From positions 67,682,384 through 67,746,383 of the forward strand of contig CM077345.1 in assembly GCA_039655645.1 (NCBI GenBank): a stretch of 64,000 bases of DNA, read 5' to 3'. The DNA is from Ammopiptanthus mongolicus. Taxonomy: Eukaryota > Streptophyta > Magnoliopsida > Fabales > Fabaceae. Below the pieces are notes generated by a model. It had not been told where the DNA came from, did no database searches, and worked only from the letters and a program-made list of their open reading frames with translations. Positions 35,594 through 46,928 of the stretch are shown here, in pieces. The translations under genes were made by a program, and so were the position numbers. Position 1 is the stretch's first letter. Every line of letters starts with the position of its first letter.

Positions 35594-35977
35594 GTACTGA
35601 CCAGCTTAGAGTGTAGAATTTTTTTTTTTGCAGTAACGATTTTTGGGTTGTCTGTTGTCGGCTACTGATGGCCATGAGTTTTAGTGATATGGTTTCCAGA
35701 CTATCGCTACCTAGTTTTTTTTTTTGAGTTTTAGTATTTTAGTTCTATTAGTTTTCTTTTGAAGGTGAAGGAACATGTTGTCCACCTGGAGTTGTTGTTA
35801 TACTTGGAGTTGTTGTTATAGTTGTAAAAAGGAAAAAAATTTATCACGACTTTCAGGACTTAATGAGATATATTTACATAAATTGTTTTTTCGAAAGTAA
35901 ACCAGCAAGTTTTTATTTAGTGTTTTGTATGTGTTTTGGGTAACAAATGTGATGCCGGATTAAGGGTGTCACATTAG

Positions 35978-35989
35978 TGGTATCAGAGC
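35978..35989 (+). promoter_or_regulatory. Primer binding site of element 2 (tRNA-iMet)
   Basis: TGGTATCAGAGC four bases after the 5' LTR end, as in element 1. Confidence 0.93.
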
Positions 35990-36158
35990 TGGTCGAGTCT
36001 TTCGGGAATCTTTGGGAATAGGTCTGTTGTGTTGATGTTGTGTGATCTCTAATAGGGGTTAGATTGAATTACTTCTTAGGAGTAATGTGTATTGTTAACT
36101 GATTATCTGTTTTGGTTTCTGGTTGCAATTTGACTGATTTAAATCTTGTAGGTTAGAT

Positions 36159-37205
36159 ATGGAACTAGGAACTGGAATTCGGGCTGGACGTGGACGCGGC
36201 CGTGAACGTGGTCGTGGGAGGGGAGTCAATGTGTATGCTGAGGATGTTGACGGTGCCCCCGGAATGGATTTCGCTATTCAAGCGATGGCAAACATGGCTG
36301 CGGCTATTGCTTTTCAGACCACAACCATGAATGCTCATAATGCTCTAGAACAACTTCGTGCTGACCAGGCCGCTGAGGGCCGAAGTCTAACTACCTTCAG
36401 GCGTCAGAATCCGCCACAATTTCATGGCGACGTGGACCTAAAGAAAGCTGATCTATGGATTCAAGAGATTGAGAAAATATTCGAGCTGATCCATAGCCCG
36501 GAAGAGGTAAAGGTGCCCTATGCCACTTTCCTACGGATGGGAGACGCGAAATACTGGTGGAGAGGGACAAGACAACTACTGGAGACAAATCACCAAGTAA
36601 TCACTTGGGGTCTGTTCAAGCATCGTTTCTTAGGAAAATATTTCCCACAGAGTGCAAGAGCTGAAAAAGAACAAGAATTCTTATGGCTGCAACAGCGAGA
36701 TATGACAGTCGGAGAATATGCAGCCAAGTTCGAGTCATTGGCCAAATACTTTCGATTCTTCCAAAACAACCTAGAGGAAGATTGGAAGTGTGAAACTTTT
36801 GAGAGAGGGCTGAGATATGAGACAAAAGAGTCCGTACTATCGCAGGGAATCCAGAATTTCTAGGCACTAGTGGAAAAGAGCAGACAAATTGAACTGATGA
36901 AACGCGACAGAGACAACAGGGGAAGCGTTGGAGGACCTTCCCGATTCAACGGTCAATATTATGACCAGAAGGGGAAGCAGAGTCAGAAGAAACCTTATTT
37001 CCGACCCCCAGGGAATTTTCAGAAACAACAATACCGTCCTGTTGCTCGTGCATCAGGCAGTGGAGGCCAAGGAAGTCAAGGCCAAGAGAGGAAGTGCTGC
37101 AAGTGTAGGGATCCGTCACATGTGGCGAACAACTGTTCAGTGCGGAATGATAGTTGTTTCCGTTCTGGACAACTGGGGCATATTACCAAGCACTGCAGAG
37201 CATAG
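36159..37205 (+). pseudogene. gag: Element 2 gag
   Basis: ATG at 36159, an Arg-Gly-rich N-terminus, then a long capsid frame (FHGDVDLKKADLWIQEIEKI, YWWRGTRQLLE, FKHRFLGKYFP, MTVGEYAAKFESLAKYFRFF) open for 234 codons to a TAG at 36861-36863. Reading resumes at 36870 with the nucleocapsid. The first knuckle reads CCKCRDPSHVANNC (complete CCHC). The second starts CFRSGQLGHITKHC, where the second cysteine is Ser. It is better preserved than element 1's gag. Confidence 0.9.
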
Positions 37206-38654
37206 AACCCAGTCCAAGCTGCTGACAAAAATGGTGGAGCCAAAAGGCTGACGGCAAAGGGAAGAGTTTATACCCTGAGTGGTGCTGAGGCTTCAAACTC
37301 CGAAGATCTCATATAGGGTATTTGCGACATAGATGGTAACCTTTTATTAGTACTTTTTGATTCGGGTGCAACCCATTCGTTCATTTCTATGGATTGTGTG
37401 AAACATTTGGAATTATCTGTTTCTTCCTTGTCTTTTGACCTGATTGTTTCTACCCCAACTGTTGATCCCGTTACTGTAAATTCTATATGCCTGAACTGTC
37501 CTATTGTTATTCAGGATAGACATTTTCTTATTGATCTAATATGCTTGCCTTTAATACGATTAAATGTAATTTTAGGCATGGATTGGTTATCTTCCAACCA
37601 TATCCTATTAGATTTCGCTCATAAAACCCTAGTTTTTCCTAGTACCGAGATTTCTGGATTTTTAGCCGCCAATCGCATTAGAACTTCTTCGAAAGAAGGA
37701 GATCAAGAATACCTGCTTCTGTCCAACTTAGAAGTCGAGGGGAAGATCGAGCTGAGTAAGATGTCGGTTGCAAGAGAGTTTCCTGAGGTGTTTCCAGACG
37801 ATGTTCCGGGTTTGCCGCCTGTGAGGGACTTAGAATTCTCCATCGATTTGATTCTAGGAACTGGACCGATATCGATTGCTCCATATTGGATGTCATCTAC
37901 GGAGCTCGTTGAGTTGAAAGCTCAAGTTGAGGACCTGTTGTCGAAACAATTCATTAGACCAAGCGTTTCCCCGTGGGGAGCGCCAGTTCTCTTGGTTAGA
38001 AAGAAAGATAGAGGTTCAAGACTTTGCGTGGACTTTCGTCAGCTGAATAAAGTGACAATCAAGAACAAGTATCCTTTACCGCATATCAACGATTTGATGG
38101 ATCAATTACGAGGAGCTGCTGTTTTCTCAAAGACCGACTTAAGGACGTGATACCATCAAATTTGAGTAAAGACGGAAGACATACCTAAGACCCCTTTTAG
38201 AACTCGTTATGGACATTACGAATATCTCGTGATGCCTTTTGGAGTAACGAATGCACTTGCTATTTTTATGGACTACATGAATCGGATTTTTCATCCGTTT
38301 GTTGATAAGTTCGTCGTGGTGTTCATCGATGATATCCTCATTTATTCTAAGAGTTGTGACGAACACGAAGAGCATTTACGACAAGTTCTTCAAGTTTTGC
38401 GTGAGAAGATGCTGTATGCGAAACTCTCTAAGTGTGAGTTTTGGCTGGATGAAGTCGGATTTTTGGGTCCCATCATAACAAAGGAAGGGATTGCTATTGA
38501 CCTTACTAAAGTGGAGGCTGTACTTTCTTGGGAAATGCCAAAGACTGTAACTGAAATAAGGAGCTTTGTTAGTTTGGCTGGTTACTACTGTAGATTTATT
38601 GAAGGATTTTCCAAGATTGTATCACCATTGACTCAACTTACGAGGAAGAATTAA
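37206..38654 (+). pseudogene. pol: Element 2 pol: protease and reverse transcriptase
   Basis: The protease motif DSGATHSFIS is intact (about 37360) and VILGMDWLSS follows. A 253-codon frame (37389-38150) covers the protease end and first half of RT (FPEVFPDDVPGLPP, SPWGAPVLLVRKKD, FRQLNKVT) before a TGA where element 1 has a glycine codon (GYHQI). The frame continues through FRTRYGHYEYLVMPFG to FIDDILIYSKS at about 38322, and a TAA follows LTRKN at 38652. Two nearby stops (38148 and 38163) separate the halves. Confidence 0.9.
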
Positions 38655-39100
38655 CCTTTTATTTGGACTGACCAGTGTGAAGAAAGTTTTCAAAAGATTA
38701 AGGAACTTTTGATGACTTCGTCGGTGTTAATACTTCCAGAACCTAGTGAATCTTACGAAGTGTACTGTGATGCTTCGCATCAAGGATTAGGTTGTGTGCT
38801 GATGCAACACCACAAAGTGGTGGCGTATGCATCAAGGCAATTAAAGACTCATGAGAGGAACTAGCCCACACATGATTTGGAGTTAGCTGCAGTAGTTTTT
38901 GCACTAAAGATATGGAGACATCATTTGTATGGTACTAAGTTTGACTTCTTTAGTGATCACAAAAGTCTAAAGCATCTGTTTGATCATAAGGAGCTTAACA
39001 TTAGGCAGAGGCGATGGATGGAATTTTTAAAGGACTACGATTTCACGTTACAATACCATACAGGAAAGGCGAACGTAGTAGCAGATGCCTTGAGCCGTAA
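38655..39100 (+). pseudogene. pol: Element 2 pol: RNase H
   Basis: YEVYCDASHQGLGCVLMQ, then a TAG replaces a Tyr codon in the HERNYP motif (about 38861). After it come LELAAVVFALKIWRHHLYG, FSDHKSLKHLF and KANVVADALSRKA. Apart from the stop, catalytic acidic residues are present. Confidence 0.88.
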
Positions 39101-40658
39101 GGCCATTCATATTTCAACTATGGTGATGAAGGAATTTAAATTGATTGAAGAGTTCCGTGATCTCAACTTAAGAATGGAGATAAGTCCAAAGAAGCTACGT
39201 TTTGGAATGCTCAAGATTTCCAGTGGACTAATGGAAGAGATATGTGAACAACAAGCTACAAATGAACATCTTCAAGAGAAGAAGGAGTTGATGGAACATG
39301 GGAAAGCTGATGAGTTTAGTTTGGGAATAGACGGAATTATAAGGTGCAATGGACGAGTCTGTGTACCCAACAAACCTGAGATGAGAAAGATGATCCTAGA
39401 GGAATCCCACAAGAGTGGATTAAGCATTCATCCTGGTGCCACTAAGATATATCATGACTTGAAGCAACGATTTTGGTGGCCAGGTATGAAGAAACAAGTT
39501 GCAGAATACGTTGCATCGTGTCTGACTTGTCAGAAGGCGAAAGTAGAGCATCAAAGGCCTGGAGGGATGTAACAAACCCTGGACATATCGGAATGGAAGT
39601 GGGAAAGTATATCCATGGATTTCGTAGTAAGTTTACCCCGAACACCGAGAAATTTTGATTCGATTTGGGTAATCGTTGATAAGTTAACGAAATTGGCACA
39701 TTTCTTACTTGTCAAAACCAACTACACGGTAGCGAAACTGATTGACATGTATATTAGAGAATTGATTAGACTCCATGGAATACCCTCAAGTATTGTTTCG
39801 GATAGTGATCCAAAGTTCACTTCATGTTTTTGGGAAAGCTTACACCAAGCTCTAGGAACCAAGTTACGCCTAAGTTCGGCATATCATCCTCAAATGGATG
39901 GACAAACCGAGAGGACGATTCAATTGTTAGAGGATTTACTAAGAGCATGCGTCCTAGATAACCGAGGAAGTTGGGATGAGTTGTTACCGCTGATTGAATT
40001 CACATACAACAACAACTATCACTCAAGCATAGGGATGGCACCCTATGAGGCACTTTATGGGAGGAGATGTTAGATGCCTCTCTGTTGGTATCATGATGTA
40101 GAGAGTACAATTCTAGGCCCCGAGGTTGTGCAGCATACGACTGATAAAGTCCGGCAAATTCGTGAAAGGATGAGGGCATCTCAGAGCAGGCAGAAGAGTT
40201 ACTCGGATCGGCGAAGACGATCTCTCGAATTTCAAGAAGGTGAACATGTATTTATGAGAGTCAACCCAACGACTGGAGTAGGTAGGGTGATTAAATCCAG
40301 AAAACTCACTCCTAAATTCATTGGACCGTACCAAATTCTTCGTCGTATTGGTCCAGTTGCTTACCAAATTGCTTTACTTCCTTTTCTTTCGAACCTACAC
40401 AATGCTTTTTATGTTTCACAGTTAAGGAAATATATTACTGATCCATGTCATGTAATCGAACCTGATCAAGTACCTTTGAAAGAGAACCTGTCTTATGAGA
40501 CTGCACCTGTAAGGATCGAGGATAAGATGATCAAAAAACTCTGGGGAAAACAAATCTCCTCATTCAAGGTCATTTTGGATGATACAACTGTAGAAGCAAC
40601 TTGGGAAGCTGAGGACAAGATCAGAGAGCACTACCCCTATCTGTTCACAGGTACGTAA
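39101..40658 (+). pseudogene. pol: Element 2 pol: integrase with chromodomain
   Basis: The zinc-binding part is ESHKSGLSIHPGATK with CLTCQKAK. A TAA follows GGM at 39570. The DDE core has MDFVVSLP, VSDSDPKFTSCFW and MDGQTERT. A TAG at 40070-40072 interrupts the part after YGRRC. The C-terminal part (40074-40658) has VGRVIKSRKLTPKFIGPYQILRR-type sequence, YVSQLRKY and a chromodomain ending FKVILDDTTVEATWE and REHYPYLF. The stop lies just upstream of a purine-rich stretch and the 3' LTR. Confidence 0.9.
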
Positions 40659-40693
40659 TTTCGAGGAGGAAATTATTGTTAGTGGCGTAGTAA

Positions 40694-43600
40694 TGTAACG
40701 CCCCGATTTTTTTTTTTGCTTTCTAAGGACAATAAACTTTATTTATGAGTTTATATTTTTATCCGTGTTTTAGAAAATTATTTTGGGAAAACTAAAATCA
40801 TATTCATGCTTTGTACGATCATAGAAACCTACGGTTAAATTTTGGGTAAAAAACTCATATGGAGGCCGGTCTACGTTTTCACGGATAGTAGTGTTTTACT
40901 ACTATGACGACCTAATTTTGACTAGTGGACATGATCGTTAGTCTTAGAATTCAATCCTCTACAAATTTGCTAAAATCAGTTCTTGACGTTAAAAAGAGAA
41001 AATAATATAAAATATTCCGGCGAATACTCGAACCGGGAGACGATTGGAGCTGTAGGAGGATTTAACGGGACCCGCTAATGGATAATCTCGAAGTCACTAC
41101 ATGTCAAGCTACCTAGGGACTCGTGCCAGTGTCATGATGACTTTCAAAATAATTGGACGCGAAATGACCAAAATGCCCTTGGTCTTTTAAGGAAATTACA
41201 AAATCAACCCTTGGTAAAAAGACAATTCTACCCTTAATGCAAAAAATATCTAATCTCTCACACTCTCTTTAGGCCACTCGGCCACTTTTCTTTTCTCTAT
41301 TCTCTCACACTTTTCTTCATTTCTCCTCAAATTCTTCATAGTTCTTCACACTTTTATCTCAGTTAGTGTAAGATCTAAAAGATGAGAATTTTTGGAACTC
41401 TTTAGCTATTTTTAATAGCATGAGGCCGAACCTAGGAGGAACAAAATAGGAGAAATATTTTGTGTTTTGTGTTAATATATTGATTGATTGTATGTGTGTA
41501 GTGATTGTCGAGTAATCGAGAGAAAGATCGGACGATGTTAGAGTCAATCAGGGGATTCGCCACTACATTAGGAACTCCGAGAGGTAAGGGGAGATTACCT
41601 GAGAAATTCCAAATTCCGACAGCTATATGCTGTATTTGTGTATCTGAAGTTTAATTATTTATCTGTGCTTGATTGTTTGTGGAGTGATTTAAAATTATTT
41701 GCGTATAATTGCCTATGCTTGAAATGTCTGTTTATGCTTGAAATATCTGCTTATATTTGATTATATGGTATGGCATTGAAATTGGTGTATGGATGTATTA
41801 TGTGCCTGTTGTGATGATTATTGCATTAAAGGACCTAACAGCGGCTAGGATCCAATATCGTGTAATATAAAAGCTTCAAAAAAGCTTGGGACGTGGAATA
41901 AAGAAAATAATAATATTAAAGTTCCAAAAACTACGAAAGAGAAATAGGTAGTCTTTAGACCAAGTTTTGTTTTATGGAAAAACCGATCCCGAAGGCTTTG
42001 TGTAAGCTTCAGAGATTTGGGTTTTGGTTTTTGAGTTTTTAAAAGAGAAATGTGGGTTTTGGTTTGGAACCTAGAAACCGAGACGTCGGGGTTCTAGGGT
42101 TCTGCAGAACACGTGGATCAAGGATTCGTGTTAGTGTGTTGGTCCTGTAAGCTTGTGGACAATCTTTCTGGTCTTGTAAGCTTGAGGACGTTTTTATGCT
42201 TTATCCAAAGTCCGAAATTGGTGCATCAATTAGAGATTTTTGGGTCCGAGCTGTTTTGGACTGAGTGTCCTGTTTTGAGAAAAATGTTGTAAAGGCTTAA
42301 AGAGTCTAAGACATTATGGTGGTTGATACCGTTGATGCTTCAACAACGAAATATTGATACGACAAAGATAAACTGACGAAAACAAAATGGTTTTCTCATG
42401 CATATGATTTTTTTGGCAGACGTGCCGTGAAATGAGGGGATTTTAATGGCAAGGAAATCTGGAGATGACTTATGTCATCATGTAACATTATGCCTTGATG
42501 GACAGTGATGTCATACGTGCTGTGTGTTCGTATTATGCCCTGAGTTGGACAATATAGTATGACTGATTACATCGTAAGTACCTCTGATATGCGCACCCAT
42601 GTGCGATTTCCTGGGATTCATATACTTATGTTTTTAACAATTTGGTGTTAGTTATTGTTGCTTACGGGTCAATGATTTTGGAGCCTGATTAGCTCGTTTT
42701 GAATGGTGATGGGATTTTCGAAAATTAAGAACTGAACAATTAGTTCATATATGTGGAAGTGCTCATGCATACGTTTTTGAAAATAACGTTGACTGTTGGG
42801 CATGAGGCCTTGTGTTTTACTGCTAGTACTCTGATATATTGTACTATATTATGCATAATGATGATTTGTGAGACATGCTATTATGAATTTGCTGTATGTG
42901 TTTGAGTATATAGTTGTCGTTTTTGGATTCATATATTGGCTTCTCACCCTTGCTACTTTCTGGACTGTGCTGTCTGGCTTTGGTATATGTATTGTATTTT
43001 ATTTATAGATGGACCCAGTACCGGAGCCGCTAGCCCACTCGGGGGTACGCTCCCTCATGCTTGACCATAGGGAGGACCCAATTGCATGGGTCAACGACCC
43101 CGGTGCGAGTAGTACAGCATACACCGGACCTATTTGCACTCTTAGAGGGACAGTAGAGGTGGGGCCCCAAGAAAGGATCCACACTGTGGAGACGATTCAG
43201 ATCCCTTGCCGCCTATCTGGATGATCTTCAATCACTCGTGGATCAGGAGCTGATTCATCATTATATCCTAGCTGCACAACCCTTGCAGCACCAGTCAAGG
43301 GGCTGGGAGAGGATGTGGACGAGGACCCTGAGGAGGATCCTCAAGAGGCTCCTGAGTATCACGCTTTAGAGACTCCTGAGCCCCAGTCTCAGGAGAATGG
43401 GAATGTAGATTCCCTAGTTTCCTCTCCTGATTCTGGTGTTGGACCCTCCTTAGGGGGATTGTCCAACGGGTTTCATTAGGTGCTGACCAGCTTAGAGTGT
43501 AGACTTCTTTTTAAGGTAGCGATTTTTGGGTAGTCTGTTGTCGACTACTGATGGCCATGAGTTTTAGTGATATGGTTTCCAGACTATCGCTACCTAGTTT

Positions 43601-43895
43601 TTTTTTAGTTTTAGTATTTTACTTCTACTAGTTTCCTTTTGAAGGTTCATGTTGTCCACTGTTCTTTTGTATATTTTTAACGGATGATGCATATATGTAT
43701 ATGTATACGAGTTACATTGTTATACTTGGAGTTGTTGTTATAGTTGTAAAAAGGAAAAAAATTTATCACGACTTTCAGGACTTAATGAGATATATTTACA
43801 TAAACTGTTTTTCCAAAAGTAAAATAGCAAGTTTTTATTTAGCGTTTTGTATGTGTTTTGGGTAACAAAAGTGATGCCGGGTTGAGGGTGTCACA
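40694..43895 (+). mobile_element. Element 2, 3' LTR (internally deleted)
   Basis: Starts TGTAACGCCCC, ends GGGTGTCACA, 3202 bp. Compared with the 5' LTR it lacks about 0.35 kb at 41356 (corresponding to about 30455-30811) and about 0.3 kb at 41930 (about 34000-34305). Confidence 0.92.
43009..43479 (+). other. LTR-embedded reading frame, copy D
   Basis: After TTTATTTATAG the ATG opens MDPVPEPLAHSGVRSLML, REDPIAWV, YTGPICTLRGTVEVGPQERI and HTVETIQIP, then shifts at about 43205. A deletion removes part of the Pro-rich middle. The acidic tail and the SGVGPSLGG-like end are still recognisable before the TAG at 43477-43479. Confidence 0.45.
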
Positions 43896-43900
43896 ATAAC
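43896..43900 (+). repeat. Target-site duplication, right (ATAAC)
   Basis: Identical to 29792-29796. Confidence 0.93.
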
Positions 43901-45393
43901 ATATATCATGTCTTTTACATGGGAAAGGTTTAGTTCAGATTCCTCAATTTCTACTTTTAATTTTTTTAGCACATGAATAAGTTGTAACTATGATGCAATA
44001 TTCATATTTTGCAGATTTATAGGCATATAACAACATTATCATAATCATGCTTGGAATTTGAATGTCCAAGAATTGTTCACATGTCTTGAAAGTGTTGTAA
44101 TCCTTATACTTCTATTTTGTATGTAGATACATATATTAATTTATTCGAGACTAACATTTGTTGGTTATGAACATTTACATTTCTTTCCTTTGTGCCCAAT
44201 CCTTTTTATATTCACTATCATTTAAATTATTTTAACTGTCAGTTGTATTTCTGATGCACTATAACACCGTTACTTCATTCATTAATTTCATTGTAAGTAC
44301 CAAACATATTCCGTGCTTAGACTGCAGTACTTGGTTGTAGAAGTCGTTCATACAAGTCATATCCCCGCATTTTCACAATTTAGACCCGCACCTACCAACA
44401 TAATCAACATCTTTCCACTTGGTCTATTTGCAATTTCAGGTACCTTCTTAACTTAAATCTTATTTATATTTCAGATAATATATTGTATTCGTTATTCCTC
44501 AAAATGTTATTTATAGATTGTTTATGTTCAAAACAATGTGAGGACATTAGTTCTCTACAAAACGTGCCTTTCTGCTGACTGCAGAGACAATGTTGTGCTA
44601 GGGTTTTAAAATGAGATTCACATCTGCAATTGAGGCAGTGACATTGTGGTTTTTGTAATATCATCAGCCAATAATTTTCCAGTAATGGCGATGACCGCAA
44701 AATAATTGTGACTGCAATTTCAGTTTAAAACCTTTTTTGCACCATTATGTATCAGGCTATTTTGAAAAGAAAGAATGTGTTTTTGAACTAGGAGCTGTTA
44801 ATTCTTATTTTTAAAGTTACATTGATGGCTACACAGTTTAGAGAAGTCATTGATGGATCTGATTGGCAATGTAGAGAATCATTAGAGTGTAGCTCAATTT
44901 AAAGTTGTAGGGAAGGATCAACATAATGAACTCTAAGAAATGGTGATCTGAGTTTTACAAGGGGTGGCAGTGTTAGTGAGTGGCATTAAGTTGCTAGAGC
45001 TTGGGCTTGTTGGCTGATCGAGTTTTTTTTTTTTACTGGGTGGAGTTTCCTTTCTGCATTCCCTCTTGTCCTCTTGGTGAGCATATTTCTAGCCGTTCTA
45101 GGCATTCTATGAGTTTCTGGAAAAGTTGAGCTACATTCTCATTGATCATTTTAGCTTCCCTATTTATATGTTTTGATTTTTCGGGTTGTCTTGTTTAAGG
45201 CTAGTTTGGTAGTGTTTCAGCCATTATTTTGTTGGTGTTTGGCTTGGATTGTGAGGGAAGAGCTGGTTTGGATGGTGTTTAGGAATGAATCGAGAAAATT
45301 AATGGAAGTAGTTTTACCACCAAGAGATGAACAAGTGTTCTCATCTTTCTCTCGGTAAGTGGTTTCAGTGGTGGTTGCCTGGCTGGCCACCCT
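43901..45393. other. No gene recognised
   Basis: Continuation of the DNA interrupted by element 2. It is AT-rich, with no convincing open frame. A plus-strand stretch around 45050-45350 has several hydrophobic codon runs but multiple stops. It could be old LINE or gene remnant; I cannot name it. Confidence 0.35.
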
Positions 45394-45408
45394 AGAGAGC
45401 TTCTAAGT
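45394..45408 (+). repeat. 15-bp direct repeat, left (retrocopy target duplication)
   Basis: AGAGAGCTTCTAAGT, identical to 46352-46366. The adjoining inner side is a T7 run (45408-45414), i.e. a poly-A end on the minus strand. Confidence 0.85.
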
Positions 45409-45426
45409 TTTTTTATAAGCAAAAGA

Positions 45427-45458
<32 letters not shown>

Positions 45459-45460
<2 letters not shown>

Positions 45461-46012
45461 AGAATGCTAACCAGTGCCTTAGGGCATTGGTTAAGGAGTT
45501 AAAAGAGACAAGTTTTCATTGAATAGTTGTGTATTTAATACTACCTCCAGTCCATATTATAAGAAACATAGGAGTAAATCACACAAATCAAGGAAAGGCG
45601 CGCTTTGAAATGAGATAATTTCAATTAATACTCCTAAATATTTAACTTATTTTCGAAAAATACCCCTTTCATAAATGATGACTTATAATTAATGACACTA
45701 ACACAAATTCCACTAACCTAATTCACCAACCACTCAAACCAATAGCAATAAACAAAGTCTACACAGAACATTTAATATATGTACCTCGTAAATATGAATC
45801 ATATTATAAATAAGGGTATAATTAGAACTGAGCATTTAATATATCTAAAAATTGATGAATATTTCTTATATTTTGGACGGAAAAATTGGACCCTTTTGTT
45901 TCTTATAATATGGACCAAAGGTAGTATATTGAGAAATGATGTACTTAGATTTCCAGTGGAAACTTTACATTTCTTGGTTCATAAACCAATACCCTTAGCG
46001 TACTGGTTAGCA

Positions 46013-46017
<5 letters not shown>
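45459..46017. mobile_element. Outer MITE inserted in a TA tract
   Basis: Imperfect ~30-bp terminal inverted repeats: GCTAACCAGTGCCTTAGGGC near 45466, and its complement-like partner ending in GTACTGGTTAGC near 46012. TA runs abut both ends (45428-45458 and 46016-46048), so the target was a TA repeat and the exact duplication cannot be fixed. There is no coding capacity. Confidence 0.72.
45541..45924. mobile_element. Inner Stowaway-type MITE (384 bp)
   Basis: Terminal inverted repeats CTACCTCCAGTCCATATTAT at the left and ATAATATGGACCAAAGGTAG at the right, extended by AAGAAAC/GTTTCTT. TA dinucleotides at 45539-45540 and 45925-45926 are the target duplication, as for Tc1/mariner-derived Stowaway elements, whose ends commonly read CTCCCTCCGTCC. 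No open frame; it depends on a transposase elsewhere. Confidence 0.85.
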
Positions 46018-46050
<33 letters not shown>

Positions 46051-46167
46051 CAAACCTATTTACAATAGCACAGACTAGATCAGTTGTAAATAAAATACTG
46101 CACTTGACAAAATAGTACAATATGTATTTTACATCTACCTAAGTCAAAGCATTACCAAAAGCATATC

Positions 46168-46351
46168 TCAGAAGAGCATATTGACCATCAATACAACTGT
46201 AACAGCAGAGAAAGAAATTAAAAGTCCTTTCACCATGAAAAACAGGTGGAGTTTGTCATAAGAGCCATAAGGACCAAAATCCCTTCCTAGCAGCCTCATG
46301 AACCAACCTGTTGCATGACCTGTAACCTCAGCTATATGCGCCCCATCTACC
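46168..46351 (-). pseudogene. C-terminal fragment of an unidentified membrane protein (retrocopy)
   Basis: About 61 codons are uninterrupted from 46351 down to a TGA at 46168-46170. The first half has VDGAHIAEVTGHATGWFMRL then LGRDFGPYG. The end is a hydrophobic helix (LHLFFMVKGLLISF and on to VVLMVNMLF), probably one transmembrane segment at the very C-terminus. I do not recognise the family. The lack of stops suggests either recent insertion or chance in a short frame. There is no start codon, so it cannot be expressed alone as its parent was. Confidence 0.55.
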
Positions 46352-46366
46352 AGAGAGCTTCTAAGT
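46352..46366 (+). repeat. 15-bp direct repeat, right (retrocopy target duplication)
   Basis: AGAGAGCTTCTAAGT, identical to 45394-45408. Confidence 0.85.
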
Positions 46367-46768
46367 GGATCAGATCTGTTAGGTGGGGGACACTTGTAAA
46401 CACCCTAATGCTTCAGTCACTAACATTATGTTTGGTCAAAAGGAAGGGGGAGGAGAGGATAAGAGAGATTTTAACTAAATACTCTGTTTGGTTAAGAGGA
46501 GGGAGATGATGAATTTTAATGAAGTGGAGAGAAATAACACTATTCATGTTTGGTTCACAAGGTGAGAGAATAAATTTTAAAATTAATTTATTTTATACCC
46601 TTTTAATTTTGGATTTCGAAATACATAGGTATTGATATCTTAGGCTTTAAATTTTATTGAGTAAGAAAACAAAAGATAATAATAATTAAATGTATTTCTA
46701 TTTATGTATATCTTAGGCTTTTTATTTTAATCATCTATATTTAATTTGTTCACTACTTAAACTCTACT
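46367..46768. other. No gene recognised
   Basis: AT-rich spacer. It contains related stretches reading GTTTGGTCAAAAGGA, GTTTGGTTAAGAGGA and GTTTGGTTCACAAGG about 55 bp apart (about 46431-46562), a small degenerate tandem repeat. Confidence 0.45.
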
Positions 46769-46928
46769 AGTAACATCCTAGTTTTCGGAAACATTAATTG
46801 AGGTAGATTGGGTATTTATATGTTTGTTGATGATTATTGTCATGGCTTGAACGTGTGGTTAGAGAATATGTTTAGAGTAGGGATGAATTGGATGAGAGAA
46901 GAATGAAGAACAAAGGATAAGGAGTAGA

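Larger units (their letters stand above)
29797..35973 (+). mobile_element. Element 2, 5' LTR (interrupted by LINE)
   Basis: LTR sequence occupies 29797-31143 and 33793-35973, about 3.53 kb without the LINE. It ends AGGGTGTCACA. Compared with the 3' LTR it lacks a ~0.3-kb piece that would follow about 34325, but keeps pieces the 3' LTR has lost. Confidence 0.88.
29797..43895 (+). mobile_element. Gypsy element 2 (Tekay/Del-type chromovirus), complete, with nested LINE
   Basis: 5' LTR 29797-35973 (including a 2.65-kb LINE), internal 35974-40693, 3' LTR 40694-43895, perfect 5-bp duplication ATAAC. The domain order, primer site and LTR sequences are close to element 1, in the same orientation, but the LTR starts TGTAACGCCCC. 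Gag and pol hold several stops. The two LTRs have lost different internal segments. Confidence 0.93.
45409..46351 (-). mobile_element. Processed retrocopy of a host gene, 5'-truncated
   Basis: The insert between the two 15-bp repeats begins on the minus strand directly in an open coding frame, without an ATG. It carries a stop codon and a 3' UTR-like tail, and ends in a short A run at the left repeat. These are the marks of LINE-mediated reverse transcription of an mRNA: variable-length target duplication, poly-A tract and 5' truncation. The 3' UTR was later enlarged by two MITEs and TA runs. Confidence 0.7.

Noticed and set aside
29797..43895. Possible Ogre/Tat assignment because of the long LTRs
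   Set aside because: A chromodomain follows integrase and the primer is tRNA-iMet without an extra ORF before gag, which fits Tekay/Del instead.
44464..44700. 78-codon minus-strand frame
   Set aside because: Cys/His-rich by chance; no repeated spacing typical of a zinc finger family.
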